Below, piece by piece: positions 10,201 to 21,959 of a stretch of 64,000 bases of DNA (within the stretch, counting starts at the first letter, position 1; each line of letters starts with the position of its first letter). The DNA comes from Gnetum montanum. Its lineage: Eukaryota > Streptophyta > Gnetopsida > Gnetales > Gnetaceae. Position numbers and translations under genes: made by a program. The notes beneath the pieces were generated by a model. That model did not search any database. It was not told the origin of the DNA and was given only the letters and a program-made list of their open reading frames with translations. The stretch spans positions 886,502 to 950,501 of the forward strand of contig MNCI01010504.1 of NCBI GenBank assembly GCA_015680685.1. The letters run 5' to 3'.

Positions 10201-11700
10201 TCTAGCATGTTGCACCTACTACTTAGCTTACCAAGTTTATACGACAATGGGAATTAGGGAAGGGTGACCAAAATGTCTTCCATGGGGATCAACTTGAAGG
10301 GTGCCCACCCCTCATCCAACCAAATAGACTCCTTATATCTATTGTAGAGGATGGGATATCGGTCTGGATAGGTGGGGTACTCACCCCTCTATTGACATAT
10401 AATACCTGCGTGGATATTCTCAGTAGAATAGAATTCCCGTAGGGCCATATCCCCTATGGCCAAGGCATCCATATTACCATGAATGCCTTGGTCATTGATT
10501 AAAAACCTAGTAACAAAAACACATCATTAGCATTTGACCAAGCATAGAGACTGTGGCATAGTGTAGAAGAAACATTGCTACAAAACTTACCTTCCAACAT
10601 AGTAGATGATTCCTAGTGGGTTTTGGAAGCACATCTCCATATGACATGTGACAAACAATGTGTTGAAGAGATGGTAGCAGCTATACTCAGGCATCTCCCA
10701 GATCCAAGACAAACACCTCAAACCTTGGGGGCATTGGACAAATTCCTCTACTTGCCTGCTACTGACTACCCCATCTCTAAAATACCTCAAAATACCTCAG
10801 GTTACACCAGGCAATAGGGTTTCTAGTATGATGGCCGCTACCTCCTCCTCTAAGTGTTACCAAACGATCACACTGAAGCCTTGGAGGAGGAATTGCAGGA
10901 ACTTTTATGCGTCTTGCCTGAACCAGACCCCCTGCTCTCCCACAGGTGTATGGGAAGGAGGAACATGGATCATGGATTTGTTCACGCAGCACAAGACCCT
11001 TGCAATGTCTAGGACAATTAGAATTCACCTGAGCATTATCTTGCACAACACAACTACAAGTGTTAGCATCACATTTAAGTGTAACACACATGTAACGTAA
11101 CAAAATCTACCATTTTAGCATATAGCATGGCATAATCCCTTTCCTTTACATAGCATAGCAAAAAACATGAAAGCAATAGTGTAGCGAAAACAACCTAGCA
11201 TAGCAATAGAGCGATTAACCCTAATGAAAGCAATTACCACTACACCCTGATGAAGCACATGTCACACTACCGCATCACGCATGGTGAAACCCTCCTGAGG
11301 ATCCTATGCTGTGCTATTCGAAAGCCAATCAACTTAAACCATCCAAACCCTTGCGGTAATGATAGCCGTAGTAGCAATGGTTTAGGTGACCTTGCATGCA
11401 ATACTAGTGTAGCATTTGTACATCCACCATAGCCAAAATGGAAACAATGATGATGTAAATGTTGAAACAATGACAATGCAATGACAAGAAACATAGGGAT
11501 CCAAAACAAAGTCACAAAAACATAAGCAGAAAAAAAATGATAACAGAAGCATGAGGAAATAGGAGAAGCATAACTGCCTACCAGGTCAACAATGTCTCCT
11601 CCCACACCATGACACATGATTGTGTCACATGCCCTAGGGTTTCCTTCACCTCATCAACCTTCATGAGTGTCAAGTGTGTGTGTTCTTTCTTTGGAGCCAT
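7223..11700 (-). CDS. Antisense multi-exon gene, P copy
   Basis: Proposed exons on the minus strand are 11700-11582, about 11008-10591, 10506-10232, 10132-9081, 8932 to about 8570, a short one ending at 8376, 8272-7452 and 7383-7223. The start is an ATG giving MAPKKEHTHLTLMKVDEVKE. Donors include GGAAG|GTAAGT at 10590 and CCATTC|GTAAAT at 9080; acceptors include TTTTGCTAG at 8934-8933. Recognisable blocks are CPQGLRCLSWIWEMPEYS and FQNPLGIIYY (exon 2), MDALAIGDMALREFYSTE (exon 3), CIHGVWVVIDITNQLFADLF (exon 4), a Glu-rich linker (exon 5), a coiled coil with KVELSAEVEDLKSRNEF (exon 6), and an acidic Gly-rich tail ending GRDSP (exon 7). Scattered stops and one frameshift near 9940 show decay. 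The biochemical role is unknown. The exon structure is inferred from sequence shared with E2 and E3. Confidence 0.75.
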
Positions 11701-12037
11701 CATTCTGCTTACCGACTCTTCCTCATTGCTATGCAAAAATCACTTTACTCACTGTTAGCATAATCACTCTTCGCTCCAAAATCGCTTTGTGCTCTGAATG
11801 TGGGCTCTATGCTATCACGGTGAAAATAGCAAGTTTAACAGTGGTTAATCCCTATTTGTAGCCATAATGGTGGAAAAGGGAAAACTTGCCATTCTCTCTC
11901 TTCATTTAATGCACGGTGCACCGTGCAACGTAGCATGCTCGCCACGACATTGTATCCCTATTGGCATTAAAACCTTGACATGCTTAGAGTTAACCGTTTG
12001 CTTTCCCAAAATGCATAAAAAATATATATTTTCAATT
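11701..12037. other. 5' flank of the antisense gene, P copy
   Basis: No coding signal is seen. This is the likely promoter and 5' UTR of the antisense gene, which runs leftward. GGCTACAAATAGGG on the minus strand at about 11850-11865 is a possible TATA element, 150 bp upstream of the ATG. Confidence 0.3.
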
Positions 12038-12500
12038 TTGCCAGTCTGAAAGACCTTAAACTAACAACCTTAGCATAGCTGTGATTCTACCGATCCGGAA
12101 AGACCTTAAACTAGCAATCCTAGCGTAACTGCGATTTTTCCTATTCGAAAAGACCTTAAACTAGAAATCTTAGTGTAGCTAAAATTTTTCCAGTCTAAAA
12201 AGACATTAAAATAGCACCCCTAGCATATAGTTCACTCTAGTTAGCAGTCTAAAAAGATGTTGAACTAGTAGTCTCAGTCTTACACACATTCGCAGTTCAT
12301 AATGACATTAAACTAGTAGTTTTGCATTTTTGCATTTGCAGTTTTATGCTTTTACACCAGCAACTTTCCACTTTGTATACTAGCAGTTTTATGTTTTACT
12401 TCTAGGCAATCTAAAATGACACTAAACTAGCAGCTTTGTATTTGCACATTGGAAATTTTGCATTTTTAGCAGTTTTGCATCTTCCTGTCTTAGCAGTCCG
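12038..12500. repeat. Module-boundary repeat (antisense gene / RT), P
   Basis: About seven degenerate copies, roughly 60 bp apart, contain GAAAGACCTTAAACTAGCA. The last ones are strongly decayed (near 12300-12430). The TTAAACTAGCA half is shared with the repeats at 6945-7075 and 16130-16350. Confidence 0.75.
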
Positions 12501-12639
12501 CCATAACTTCAAACTGGTGGATTTCAATCTTTGTATCACACTTTATCAATTACACATTATTACTATTGTGAAATTTTTTCCACTATACATGGTTACTATG
12601 AACAGGTGCCTCCTAAGTAGACTTTCATTTCATTCTGGC

Positions 12640-15600
12640 AGGTTGAGCAAAAATTGAAATCCGTCGTGATCACTCCACGCCCTTAGCTTTAGCAGGTCCA
12701 CATGAAGAACTCGCAAGAAACTTGAACCCAGACCTAATCGACTGGGACTCAACCATAGCTAGCACCATAGAATCTTTATAAATAGCCCAAGATTGACCCA
12801 AAAATTTGGTCTAAACCCTAGATTTAGAGGCTGGGGATGTAACTGAGGACCCTCTCATCAAGATGCCTATGACCACATCCAAGTGGAATGTAAAAATGTT
12901 AAAAGTTAGTTCCCTCTTAGGTGCACAGACACACAAAGATGTAGGCAAAATTTTGCAAGATTACATTAAATTCTTCGCATGGTCATAAAATGACATGCTG
13001 GGTTTAGATCTGAGGCTAATACAACACAACACTGTCTCAAACCTGTGCATGAAGGAAGTCAAGCAGAGGGCCTGTAAGGTTAAACCAGAAATTGCACTAG
13101 CCATAAGGGATGAAATCACCAAGCCATACCAAGCTGGTTTCATCTATGCAATTGATTACTCGGAATGGATGTCCAACATCGTTGTGGTTTCTAGGAAAAT
13201 GGGAGGAATACGAATCTATATAGACTTCTGGGATATGAACAAGGCAATGATCAAAGACAATTTCCCACTTCTGAACATCAATCAACTCATCGACACTATG
13301 GCTAGTCATGCTCTATTTTCCTTCATGGATTGTTTCTCCAGCTACAACCAAATCTGCATTAATCCAGAGCATCAACTAACAAAAATCTTCATGACCCCAT
13401 GGGGTACCTTTTGCTGCACCATGATGCCTTTTGGGCTTAAGAATGCCAAAGCAACCTACCAGTGAGCCATGACTTACATCTTCAGCGACTACATCGTAGA
13501 AACACTAAACGACTACATGGATGATATAGTGGTCAAGTCCAAAGAGGTTGTTGATCACCCACACGATCTAGGGGTGGTCCTCAAGTGTTGTCAAATGCAT
13601 GACTTGTGCCTCAATCCTAAGAAGTGTGTCTTCGGGGTGAGAACCAGACACATGTTAGGGTTTGTAGTATTGGAGGCCAGAATACAGATGAACCCTAACA
13701 AAGTTAAGGCCATCATCAATCTGCCACCTCCTACAAACCTTAAGGAATTACGTGGGTTGTATGGTAGAGTAAAGTTCATCTAGAGGTTCATAGCAAAGTT
13801 AACTGACAAGTTACACCCCATACAACATCTTCTAAAGAAAGGGGTTAACTTCGAATGGACAACTTAGTGCCAACAAGCCTTCGATGACCCAAAGGAAGAG
13901 CTTTTGCACCTCCCAACTATGCACCCGCCACAAAGGGATAACCCTTTTTTCATCTACCTTACCACCTTTGAGACATCCATCATAGCATTGTTATGTCAGA
14001 AATGAAAGGACATATCTCAGATACTAGTGTATTATCTGAGTCACGCATTGATAGCATATGAAGCAAAGTACAACGAGGCAAAGAGGAATTTCCTTGCCTT
14101 AGTGTTCACACTAAAAAAGTGGAGGAATTACTTGTTTTGTAGCCAAGTCAAAATTATTTGCAAAAACAACATACTCTGGGCTATCACTAACAACCTATAT
14201 GAAAGTAGCAGGATAGCCTGATGGAAAGCAATAATTGCGGAATTTGATTTACACTATGTGAGCCAGTTGTCGATGAAGGATCAAGCCATAGTGATGCAAC
14301 TCATAGCCTCACCCATCAACAACCAAGCAATCATAGACCCCAAATTCCTAGACGAGCATGTTAGCACCATCAACACCATCCCCTCACACCTAGAAGCTAC
14401 TTTACACTTCGATGATGCCTCGACTATGCAAGGAGGTAGTGTAGTTTCCGTCATTACATTTCCTTCTAAGGAAATGCACCATTTGCTTATCATTTTGTGT
14501 TCCTTTGCACAAAAAATATGGTAGAGTATGAGGGGCTACTCAGAGGCCTCTCTGCTACCCAAATACTATGCATACAATACCTAGCAATTCATGGTGATTC
14601 ACAACTAGTTGTGAATCAAATCATCGAGGTCTGTGCCTGCAAAGCTACACACCTACAACCCTACCACAACCTAGCAAAAAGCCTACTCAAACAGTTTGCA
14701 ACCATGGATGTGCAACACGTGCCATGCAATGAAAACACCATAGCAGACACCTTAGCCATCCTAGCACTAAATATTCCACCACACTTGTTTCCAAGTTTGC
14801 CTAGCTCGATCATCGAATGTACTAAGCCTATCACGCAGGCAAGACACGTGGCCTCTATTAGTGCCATGGATAACTAGGAGTGGTATACCAACATTAAAGC
14901 CTACCTGGAACATGGAAAACCCTTAGTCAGATTGACATCTGCCCAGAGGGATGTGATTCGCAAGCGTGCCCGGTAATATATGATCATGGAAAATGATGCC
15001 CTGTACAAGTGTTCCTATGATGGGATACTACTGACATGCATGGATGAGGAGCAAGTGCAGAAGGTAGTTAATGAAGTACATGAGGGACTGTGTGGTGGAC
15101 ACATAGCACCTAGGGCTATGGCTATGAAAATCAAACTCCTAGGATACTATTGGCTCCATATGGAGCGCGATTGCCTGTTGAAAGTCAAGATGTGTGACAC
15201 ATGTCAAAGACACAGAAGCCTCTTACATGTTTCACCTACAGAGTTGCACCCAACACAAATCATGTGGCCTTTCCAGTGATGGCGACTAGACCTCATAGGC
15301 CCTATCATGTCTAAGTCCTCCATAGGCCATAGCTTCATCATCACTGCCACTGAGTACTTTACTAAGTAGGTGGAAGCTATCCCCCTAAGGAAGAAGACAT
15401 CTCAACAAGTTTGCCACTTCATCCTGGATAATATCATGACAAGGTTTTGGCTTCCCATGACTATTGTAACCGACAATGGACCACAATTCAACAGTATGGA
15501 AACCTAAAACTTTTGTAGCAATCTTGGCATCAAGCAATCCTTCTCCTCATCATACTATTCACAAGAAAATGGGCAAACGGAAGCTATGAATAAGACCATC

Positions 15601-16115
15601 ATCAACTTGCTGAAGAGAATGCTTAACAACAGCAAGAGGCGATGGCATGAGCAAATCCTCTATGTTCTATGGACCTACAAGACAACGTGCAGAACCGTGA
15701 CAAGTAAGGCTCCCTACAGTCTTGTTCATGGATCTGAAGTTGTGTTGCCTCCTGAGTTGCATGTACCCTCACTTCGAATGATCCTATTTGATGTTGTGAG
15801 CGAAGCCTAGAACAACAAATCAAGAATTATCGATCTTGACTCAATAGAGGAGGAGCACACAAAAACACTGAGTTTCATAGAGCACTACTAGAGCAAGCAA
15901 CAGCAAAAGCACCATATAGACCTACATCAATGGCTAATACAGAAGGGAGACCTCATCCTCAAGGCTACCTGTGAACATCTGAGCAAATTCTCAACCAAAG
16001 CCCTTACATGGTCACTAAAGCCTTTGGAAATGGAGCCTTCAAGTTAGCAAACATGGATAGCAATGAGTTAGCCAAATTGGTGAACCACTCGTACCTCAAG
16101 TTGTACTACATCTAA
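12640..16115 (+). pseudogene. Pol of P: RT, RNase H, archaeal-type RNase H, integrase
   Basis: RT spans about 12970-13800 with WGTFCCTMMPFGLKNA and the catalytic YMDD at 13514-13525. A decayed first RNase H follows (YLSHALIAYEAKYNEAKRNF; 13800-14290). The second, archaeal-type RNase H (about 14380-14780) has FDDAS, EYEGLLRGL, GDSQLVVNQ and ENTIADTLA. The dual RNase H is diagnostic of the Tat lineage. Integrase has an H-H-C-C region (HEGLCGGH, CDTCQRH) and D-D-E residues at 15289, 15472 and 15580, with 35 residues between the last two. It ends YLKLYYI at the TAA 16113-16115. Many TAG/TGA stops and a frameshift near 14515 make it inactive. The upstream end lies just after the acceptor TTCTGGCAG at 12633-12641. 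Confidence 0.9.
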
Positions 16116-16129
16116 GTGCATGAATAAAA

Positions 16130-16350
16130 AAAGTGATAGTCTGCTACTATGTAAAAATAGCATGGCACATCTGCTATGGTGTAAAATTGGCAAAGGTGAG
16201 CAAACATCCACTACGACGTTAAACTGGCATGGCTTCACCAAAGTCCACTATGACTGTAAACTAGCACAACACATCTGCTACAATGTTAAATTCGCATGTA
16301 CAATCTGCTAGGACCTTAAGCCAGCATAGCGGTTTGCTGAGACCTTAAAC
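16130..16350. repeat. Module-boundary repeat after integrase, P
   Basis: About six copies of a unit with the core TCTGCTACAATGTTAAACTAGCA (written here in approximate form; copies vary). It shares the TTAAACTAGCA half with the two upstream boundary repeats, so the same repeat type follows protease, the antisense gene and integrase. Confidence 0.7.
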
Positions 16351-17707
16351 TAGGTTTGCGGCACGTCCCCAGTGTGCATATACATCAAGTACACCATCAG
16401 GTGAGCATGTAGAGTTCCGACGTGGGCTGGGGCATTGCAGTTCCAGAATGCAATTCACAACATAATGAGAACATGATCTAGAACACATGCAACACCCCTA
16501 CCCCTTGCATCCTACTGATCCCCCAACTATGTCGTATGATATCTAACTAACCCTCCAAACCCACCATCGCCATGGCTGATCGCCTTGACAGTAGTTCTTG
16601 GGTTACTGCCTGCTGTTGGAATTCCAACAGTATTGTGGCCCAACCAAAATATTACTATCCTCCATCCCCCTGCTAACGTCTGGGCTCAAATGACTTTTAG
16701 CTATGTGGTAGTTGATCCCATAGCTGAACTAAGAATGCATGCCTTCGACAGGGGTTCCTAAGCATCTACATTCATAGAAACTCTCGGCATCTCGAATGTC
16801 AGCTCCTCCACTTCGATGCTACCAAGACTACTATTGGCCTTCCTACTTTGGACACCATGCACCAGCATGGATCTCCAAGAGCTTGAATAAATTTTGCAAT
16901 GAGCAAGACCTTTGCCTCCATTTTGCATCATGGTTGTTTCTCCTGGTTCGCTCTTTGTGTTTGTAGGGTGTGTTCCAGACAGGCGTTGGTTAAAGATGCA
17001 TCTTTCCATAGCAGCAAATGCTACAGTGTCATGAAATGATTATCTTGATTAGCTTGGCTACTTCAGAGTGCACCTATCCTACCCTCTAAGATCCTTCGTT
17101 TTGCCCTCCCTTTTGAATCTGCAATTCCTACTCACTCCCCTTTCTTACTCGCTTTTCCCAACGCCTATCAAGCCCTCCTGTTTGCTCAACCGCAAGTCTC
17201 ATGATGTGCATAACATAGCTCACCACATGAGAAGCATCTGTAGGTAGGTTAAAGCCCATACACGGATGTAACACAACTCATCCGAGGAAAGAAAAACCTA
17301 TTCTGCAACAAGGTCTTTCACAAATGTAAATGGTAAAATAGCAAAAGGCCAAAGTGTAAGAGAGCAAAAGCTCATGTGCCTAAAACAACTGGCACATGAG
17401 CTATTTCATAGTCACCCTCTCCAACCATTTCAACGAGAGGTCAAAGGTTAGAAAAAGTAAGGATGAAAATGTGAACGACTCCCTCATGAGCACTCTGACG
17501 AGGGACTCTACTAAACATCATCTTTACCCTTTTATTGAACCTCCTTCCTCCCTGCTTAGCCCATTTCCCTACAAAAACCAATGCAACACTCTCAAGCACA
17601 GCCAAGTGACATCTTGACAATCACCGAGCAACAATGTTAGCATTCTGTCTTCTATGGTGTTTCATTTTCTTTGTCGACATCTCTCAAGTCCATCCTCCAG
17701 ACATCAA
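16351..17707. other. 3' untranslated region of P
   Basis: I see no conserved protein in either strand. Open frames here are short and match nothing else in the window. Its length (about 1.35 kb) fits the long 3' UTRs known for Tat-lineage elements. Confidence 0.5.
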
Positions 17708-17717
17708 CAAAGAGGGG
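17708..17717 (+). promoter_or_regulatory. Polypurine tract of P
   Basis: CAAAGAGGGG lies five bases before the LTR start (TGAAACACCC at 17722). Plus-strand DNA synthesis would start here. Confidence 0.75.
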
Positions 17718-17721
17718 CTAA

Positions 17722-19440
17722 TGAAACACCCTAAAATTTTAGGGCATCCTTGCTTCACCGGGCCTTTGTAGTTCAGGCATCATCACCATAGTTCATCAGG
17801 AGATGGAAGTTCTAGACATTAGGCTATTTAGTTTGAAAACTTTTCTAGTTGGGTAATTCATCCAGCTGACAACCTACATAGGAACAATGCAGAGAGTTTT
17901 TGGTGGTGCTCAAAATGCGCAAAATAGTTTGGTAAGTTTTCTAAGTCAAGGAGTTTGGTACACTATGCCACGCTATATAGTGTAGTAGGCTTCAGGAGAT
18001 AGTTGTTCAAATAGTCAATCATAAATTGTTACAAGAAAAGGTGCTACACTACAATACGCTATGTAGCGTAACATAGTGTAGTAAGAGAAAGATAGGAAGG
18101 CTCGGCTAACTTAGTGATTTCAATCACGCTTAGTTAGTGCCTCTAGCCTTCGAAAGTAGTTACTTTGCTTGGCTCCAAGTTCTTCAGCAATGGCTCCTTC
18201 ATTAGAAAGCGGAAAACTTAACAAAAAGTAGGCCATGTCAACTGCTATGCTATGTAGCATAGCATAGTGTAGCAACACAAAGGCATCTCAAAGGGCAGGA
18301 TCAGCAAATTCGCAAGTTTCACAGTGCGAAAGGCAAAGTTTGTAGATTGTTGATGTTTTTGCAGATTGTCGATGTTTTTGCAACTAAGGCCGGTTGCTAC
18401 ACTATGCTACACTTCATAGTGTGGCATAGCGTAGCAAAAATGCAATAAAACAATAAGCACACTTCAAAGGTTCCTAGCACATGCAACGGGATGAAACACA
18501 AGCTTTTGCTTCTAGAAACTATGCTGCAAAGTGTACCACAGTGTAGCAAGTTGCTACGCTATGTACACATGTCACAGCATAGTAAGCAGCTATGCTACAT
18601 CAATGCACTTCACCCAATTGCACTGTTATCATACATCTCCAGGCTCTGACAGCACAATTACAGCATGGCAGGCTTGTCCAATGGTCACACACGTCCATGC
18701 AATGTAGGCTCAGCCAATGATCATTCACACAGCATAGATATGACAAGACGGGCCCTAGAAATGTGGCATCCAAACCACATCTCTCGCGTGCCCTTGGCCC
18801 TATAAACAACTTGATGGGCAACACTCAAAAGGTTTCCTAGTCGAGAAGTTGGTCAGTTGATTGGCGAATCAATTGAAGGATGAGCAAGGAGTTACCATTG
18901 CATTCCTAAGCATTGTAAACATATTTTCTAGCATTATAAATAGTTAGCACTCCTATTTGGCATTCTGCTCTATTCTTTCCTACTAATTGCATAGCACTTT
19001 TGCATTTTTGACTCCCAATTCTGCGTTCAAGCATACAGCTATCTTGCTCTAAATGTCTTGGTTACTCTTGGGATCTCTGCGCCCTTGAGCATCGCACAAC
19101 CAATTGTATCCAACTTGATAGGGTGAAGTCACATTCTTGAAGCGATGCATTTTTCTAACTACATTTTACTTTAATTTCCTGCTTGTTATCACATTTTACA
19201 TTATTTTTTGTCTCTTTTGTGTTTAAACCTTATTTTATGCTATAAATTTCAATTTTTCAAATTACCCTATTACAAAAGGTTATATTAACACTGACTAAGT
19301 CCCTATCTAATCGACCAAACAATTCAAGATGCCCCTTTTCTATTTTATCTTGCACGGCCCTCCTACGGATTCGGGGTTAAGATTGTCATGACCGATGACC
19401 TCTCGGTGTTTTCCAATCATTGACATTTTTGGTCGCTACA
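17722..19440 (+). repeat. 3' LTR of P (1719 bp)
   Basis: It begins TGAAACACCCTAAAATTTTA and ends GGTCGCTACA. Both ends match the inverted ends of the E1, E2 and E3 LTRs. The TATA box CTATAAACAAC is at 18800-18810. U3 carries several inverted-repeat clusters of GCTACGCTA/TAGCGTAGC words (about 17965-17990, 18050-18095, 18240-18275, 18390-18440, 18530-18600). E2 RNase H sequence starts immediately after it. Confidence 0.9.
18800..18808 (+). promoter_or_regulatory. TATA box of the P LTR
   Basis: CTATAAACA, in the position expected from the other LTRs of the family. Confidence 0.6.
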
Positions 19441-21248
19441 ATATGTTAAAATGGTTGCAACACTTCCTCCTTGGGAGGTTGAGGCTCCATCAAAATAGAG
19501 AATTGCTTCATAGTTGTTAGGTATGATGTCTATACTGTTAACATTCTTATTAGGGAACTCAATGTTAACTATTGCCTGATCATGTGTTGGCGAGATGACT
19601 AATTGTGTGACCATTGCTTGACCTTTTGTGGAAGATTGAGCAATAGAGTGAAAGTCAAACTTTGTGATCATTGCTTTCCACCTAGCTATCCTACTTGACT
19701 TGTAAATGTTGTTGGTGATGGCACAGAGTACATTATCCTTGCAAATGATGTAAACTTGATTGCAGAAGAGATAATGCCACCATTTCTTCAAGGAGAACAT
19801 GAGGGAAAGGCATGATTTCTCCATGTCATTGTATCATTATTCATAAGCAATTAAAGCGTGGCTTAGGTAATATATAGAGATCTTAGCTCCATCTTGACAT
19901 TTTTTAAAAAGCATGGATGCAATGGAAGAATCGGAAGTTGCAAGGTAGATGTAGAAGGGTTTATTGCCTAGAGGAGGATAAATTATCGATAGTTGAGCTA
20001 ACTCTTGCTTTATGTTTTTGAAAACTTCTTGGCATTGTTGAGTCCATTGGAAATGCACATTCTTTCATAGTAGGTGCTACATAGGTCTCAACTTATCTGT
20101 CAACCTATCGATAAAGCATCTAATGAATTGCAGTCTACCTTGAAGACCACGTAATTTAGTAAGGTTTTTTGGTGGTTGCATATTAGTTATTTCCTTAACC
20201 TTATCAGGGTGTATCCATATTCCTATTTTAGAAACTACGAAACCAAGCAGCTTGCTCGTTTTGACACAAAGACACACTTCTTTGGATTGTGTCTAAGGTC
20301 ATATTTGAGACAACATTTAATCACTAGGTCTAGATCTTTTGCATGTTGTCCGGTAGTTTTAAATTTAACCATGATATCCTCAATGTAATAATTAAGCAAA
20401 TAGAGCATGTAATCACTAAATATATATGTCATTACTTGTTCATATGTAGCTCCTGCATTTTTAAGGCCAAATGACATCATAGTATAACAAAATGTACCCC
20501 AAGGTGTTATGAAAGTTGTTCTGAGTTGATATTCTAAATTGATTCTTATTTGGTTGTATCCTAAAAATCCATCCATAAAGGATAATAGTGCATGCCCAAT
20601 AGTGATGTCAATAAGTTGATCAATTCTAGGTAGTAGGAAGTCATCCTTTATAGTGGCTGTGTTGAGATCACAGAAGTCAATGCATATGCATATATTACCA
20701 ATTTTCTTAGGGACTACTACAATATTTGATACCCAATTAGAATAGTCAATGGCCCAGATGAAATTGGCTTGGTAGAGCTTTGTGATTTTACTACGGACTG
20801 CTAACACCACCTCGAGCCTAACCTTACGTGCCTTTTGTTTTAACAGTTTAATTTTTTCATCAAGGATAATATTATGCTGGAAAATTCGGGGATCTAATCC
20901 TGTCATGTCGGTATATGACCATGAAAATATTTTTATGTTGTCTTTTAGTACTTGAGTAATGTCACCTACAAGTTGCGAGTCTATTAGAGAACTTAATTTC
21001 AATGTTCTAGCTTTTCTATTGAATGTAGTAATGAGGATTTCAACTAGAGGATCTTCAGTGATATTATTAGCTTCTAGATCCAAATTCTTAGTCACATTTT
21101 TAGGCCAATCTAACATTTCTTGAGTGGAGGCTATTAAATTAGTATAGGTGGATGAGTCTAGATCCAAGGATTCTGGGTTGATTGCTCTTTCTACCTCCTC
21201 ATATGGTCCACTAAGAGACAATATTGAAAGGATATTCTTGGTGGCCAT
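19441..21248 (-). pseudogene. RT-RNase H of E2 (truncated)
   Basis: An ATG at 21248 gives MATKNILSILSLSGPYEEVE; E4 has MATNNILSI at the matching place (60557). RT motifs include NWVSNIVVVPKKIG, FSWSYTDMTGLDP and TPWGTFCYTMMSFGLKNA. The catalytic box reads YIED in place of YxDD (about 20376-20387), so the enzyme is probably dead. The first RNase H follows (YLSHALIAYE). The archaeal-type RNase H begins with ILYFDGASTSQGGSVAT and is cut by the P LTR at 19440. Integrase should be beyond P, left of the window. Confidence 0.9.
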
Positions 21249-21364
21249 GTGTTTGCTCCTATTAATTTAAATTGAGAGCGAAGTAAGAGACACTTGACGA
21301 AAGAGTTAGGAAATGTAAACAAACATAGGGTAATCAAACTATGTACTGACAAAATTGGAAGACG

Positions 21365-21475
21365 TAATAGTAGTCATGGCAATTTTAGGCCATATCAGGC
21401 TAGATGGCAATTTTAGGTCATACCGAGCCAGATGGTAGTTTAAGGCCATACTGGGCCGGTAATATTCATGTTAAC
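21365..21475. repeat. Module-boundary repeat (RT / antisense gene), E2
   Basis: Three units with GGCAATTTTAGGCCATATCAGG-like cores (TTTTAGGCCATA, TTTTAGGTCATA, TTTAAGGCCATA). It is the same boundary motif as in the other copies, about 120-230 bp upstream of the RT start codon. Confidence 0.8.
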
Positions 21476-21479
21476 TTGT

Positions 21480-21959
21480 CATGAGTGCATAGAGCATTTT
21501 TGACTTTTAAATTTTCTACGAACGATAAGCTTATGAGAATTTTAGAATTTTATGAATTTTTGAAATGTTTATATACGTATGTATATATCTTATGTATATA
21601 TTTTCTATTTATTTTAAATTTTCATCCTTTCCTTTGCATAATAATAATTTTTTCGGCCTCATCTCCAGAGGTTGGAATAATGAGGAACACTAGGCCAACA
21701 TAAAATAAAGATGAGATAAATGAAAATAAAATTTAGACATGGTAAATTTAAATAAATAGAATAGAATAAAATAAGAGAAAATAAAATAGAATATTTTGGA
21801 TTTAAAAGGGGGTTTTGAAGTGAGGGAAGGGGGTTTTGTGCTAGCATGAGTTCTTGGACTACAGCGTGAGCTAGGAGTGCAGCGTGAGCTATAGCATCAA
21901 CGTTAGCATGAGCAGGGCGATCATGAAGGACAAGGGAAGATGGAAGGCAAGCCGAGATA
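21480..21959 (+). promoter_or_regulatory. Putative promoter/leader region of the antisense gene, E2
   Basis: The stretch is AT-rich with an A-rich tract (AATAGAATAGAATAAAATAAG, about 21755-21780) and then TTTAAAAGGGGG. E4 has a similar A-rich tract at 61085-61130 upstream of its antisense exon 1. No clear TATA box can be fixed. Position and sharing between copies are the only evidence. Confidence 0.3.

Larger units (their letters stand above)
6308..19440 (+). mobile_element. Tat-like Ty3/gypsy element P (protease to 3' LTR)
   Basis: This is the plus-strand copy. In order it has protease (6308-6830), spacer repeat, antisense gene (11700-7223, minus), spacer repeat, pol (12640-16115), spacer repeat, polypurine tract (17708-17717) and 3' LTR (17722-19440). 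Its gag and 5' LTR lie beyond E1, left of the window. About 13.1 kb is visible, so the full element should approach 18-19 kb. It splits the RNase H domain of E2 at 19441. It is the only copy in the window showing the full protease-to-LTR order. Confidence 0.85.

Noticed and set aside
16758-17617. Possible second extra gene in the P 3' UTR
   Set aside because: Short frames only (up to 83 codons), no similarity to other copies, no splice pattern.
21248-21248. RT ATG as proof of an independent pol ORF
   Set aside because: P lacks a matching ATG, and an acceptor-like site lies just upstream, so splicing is at least as likely as a separate start.
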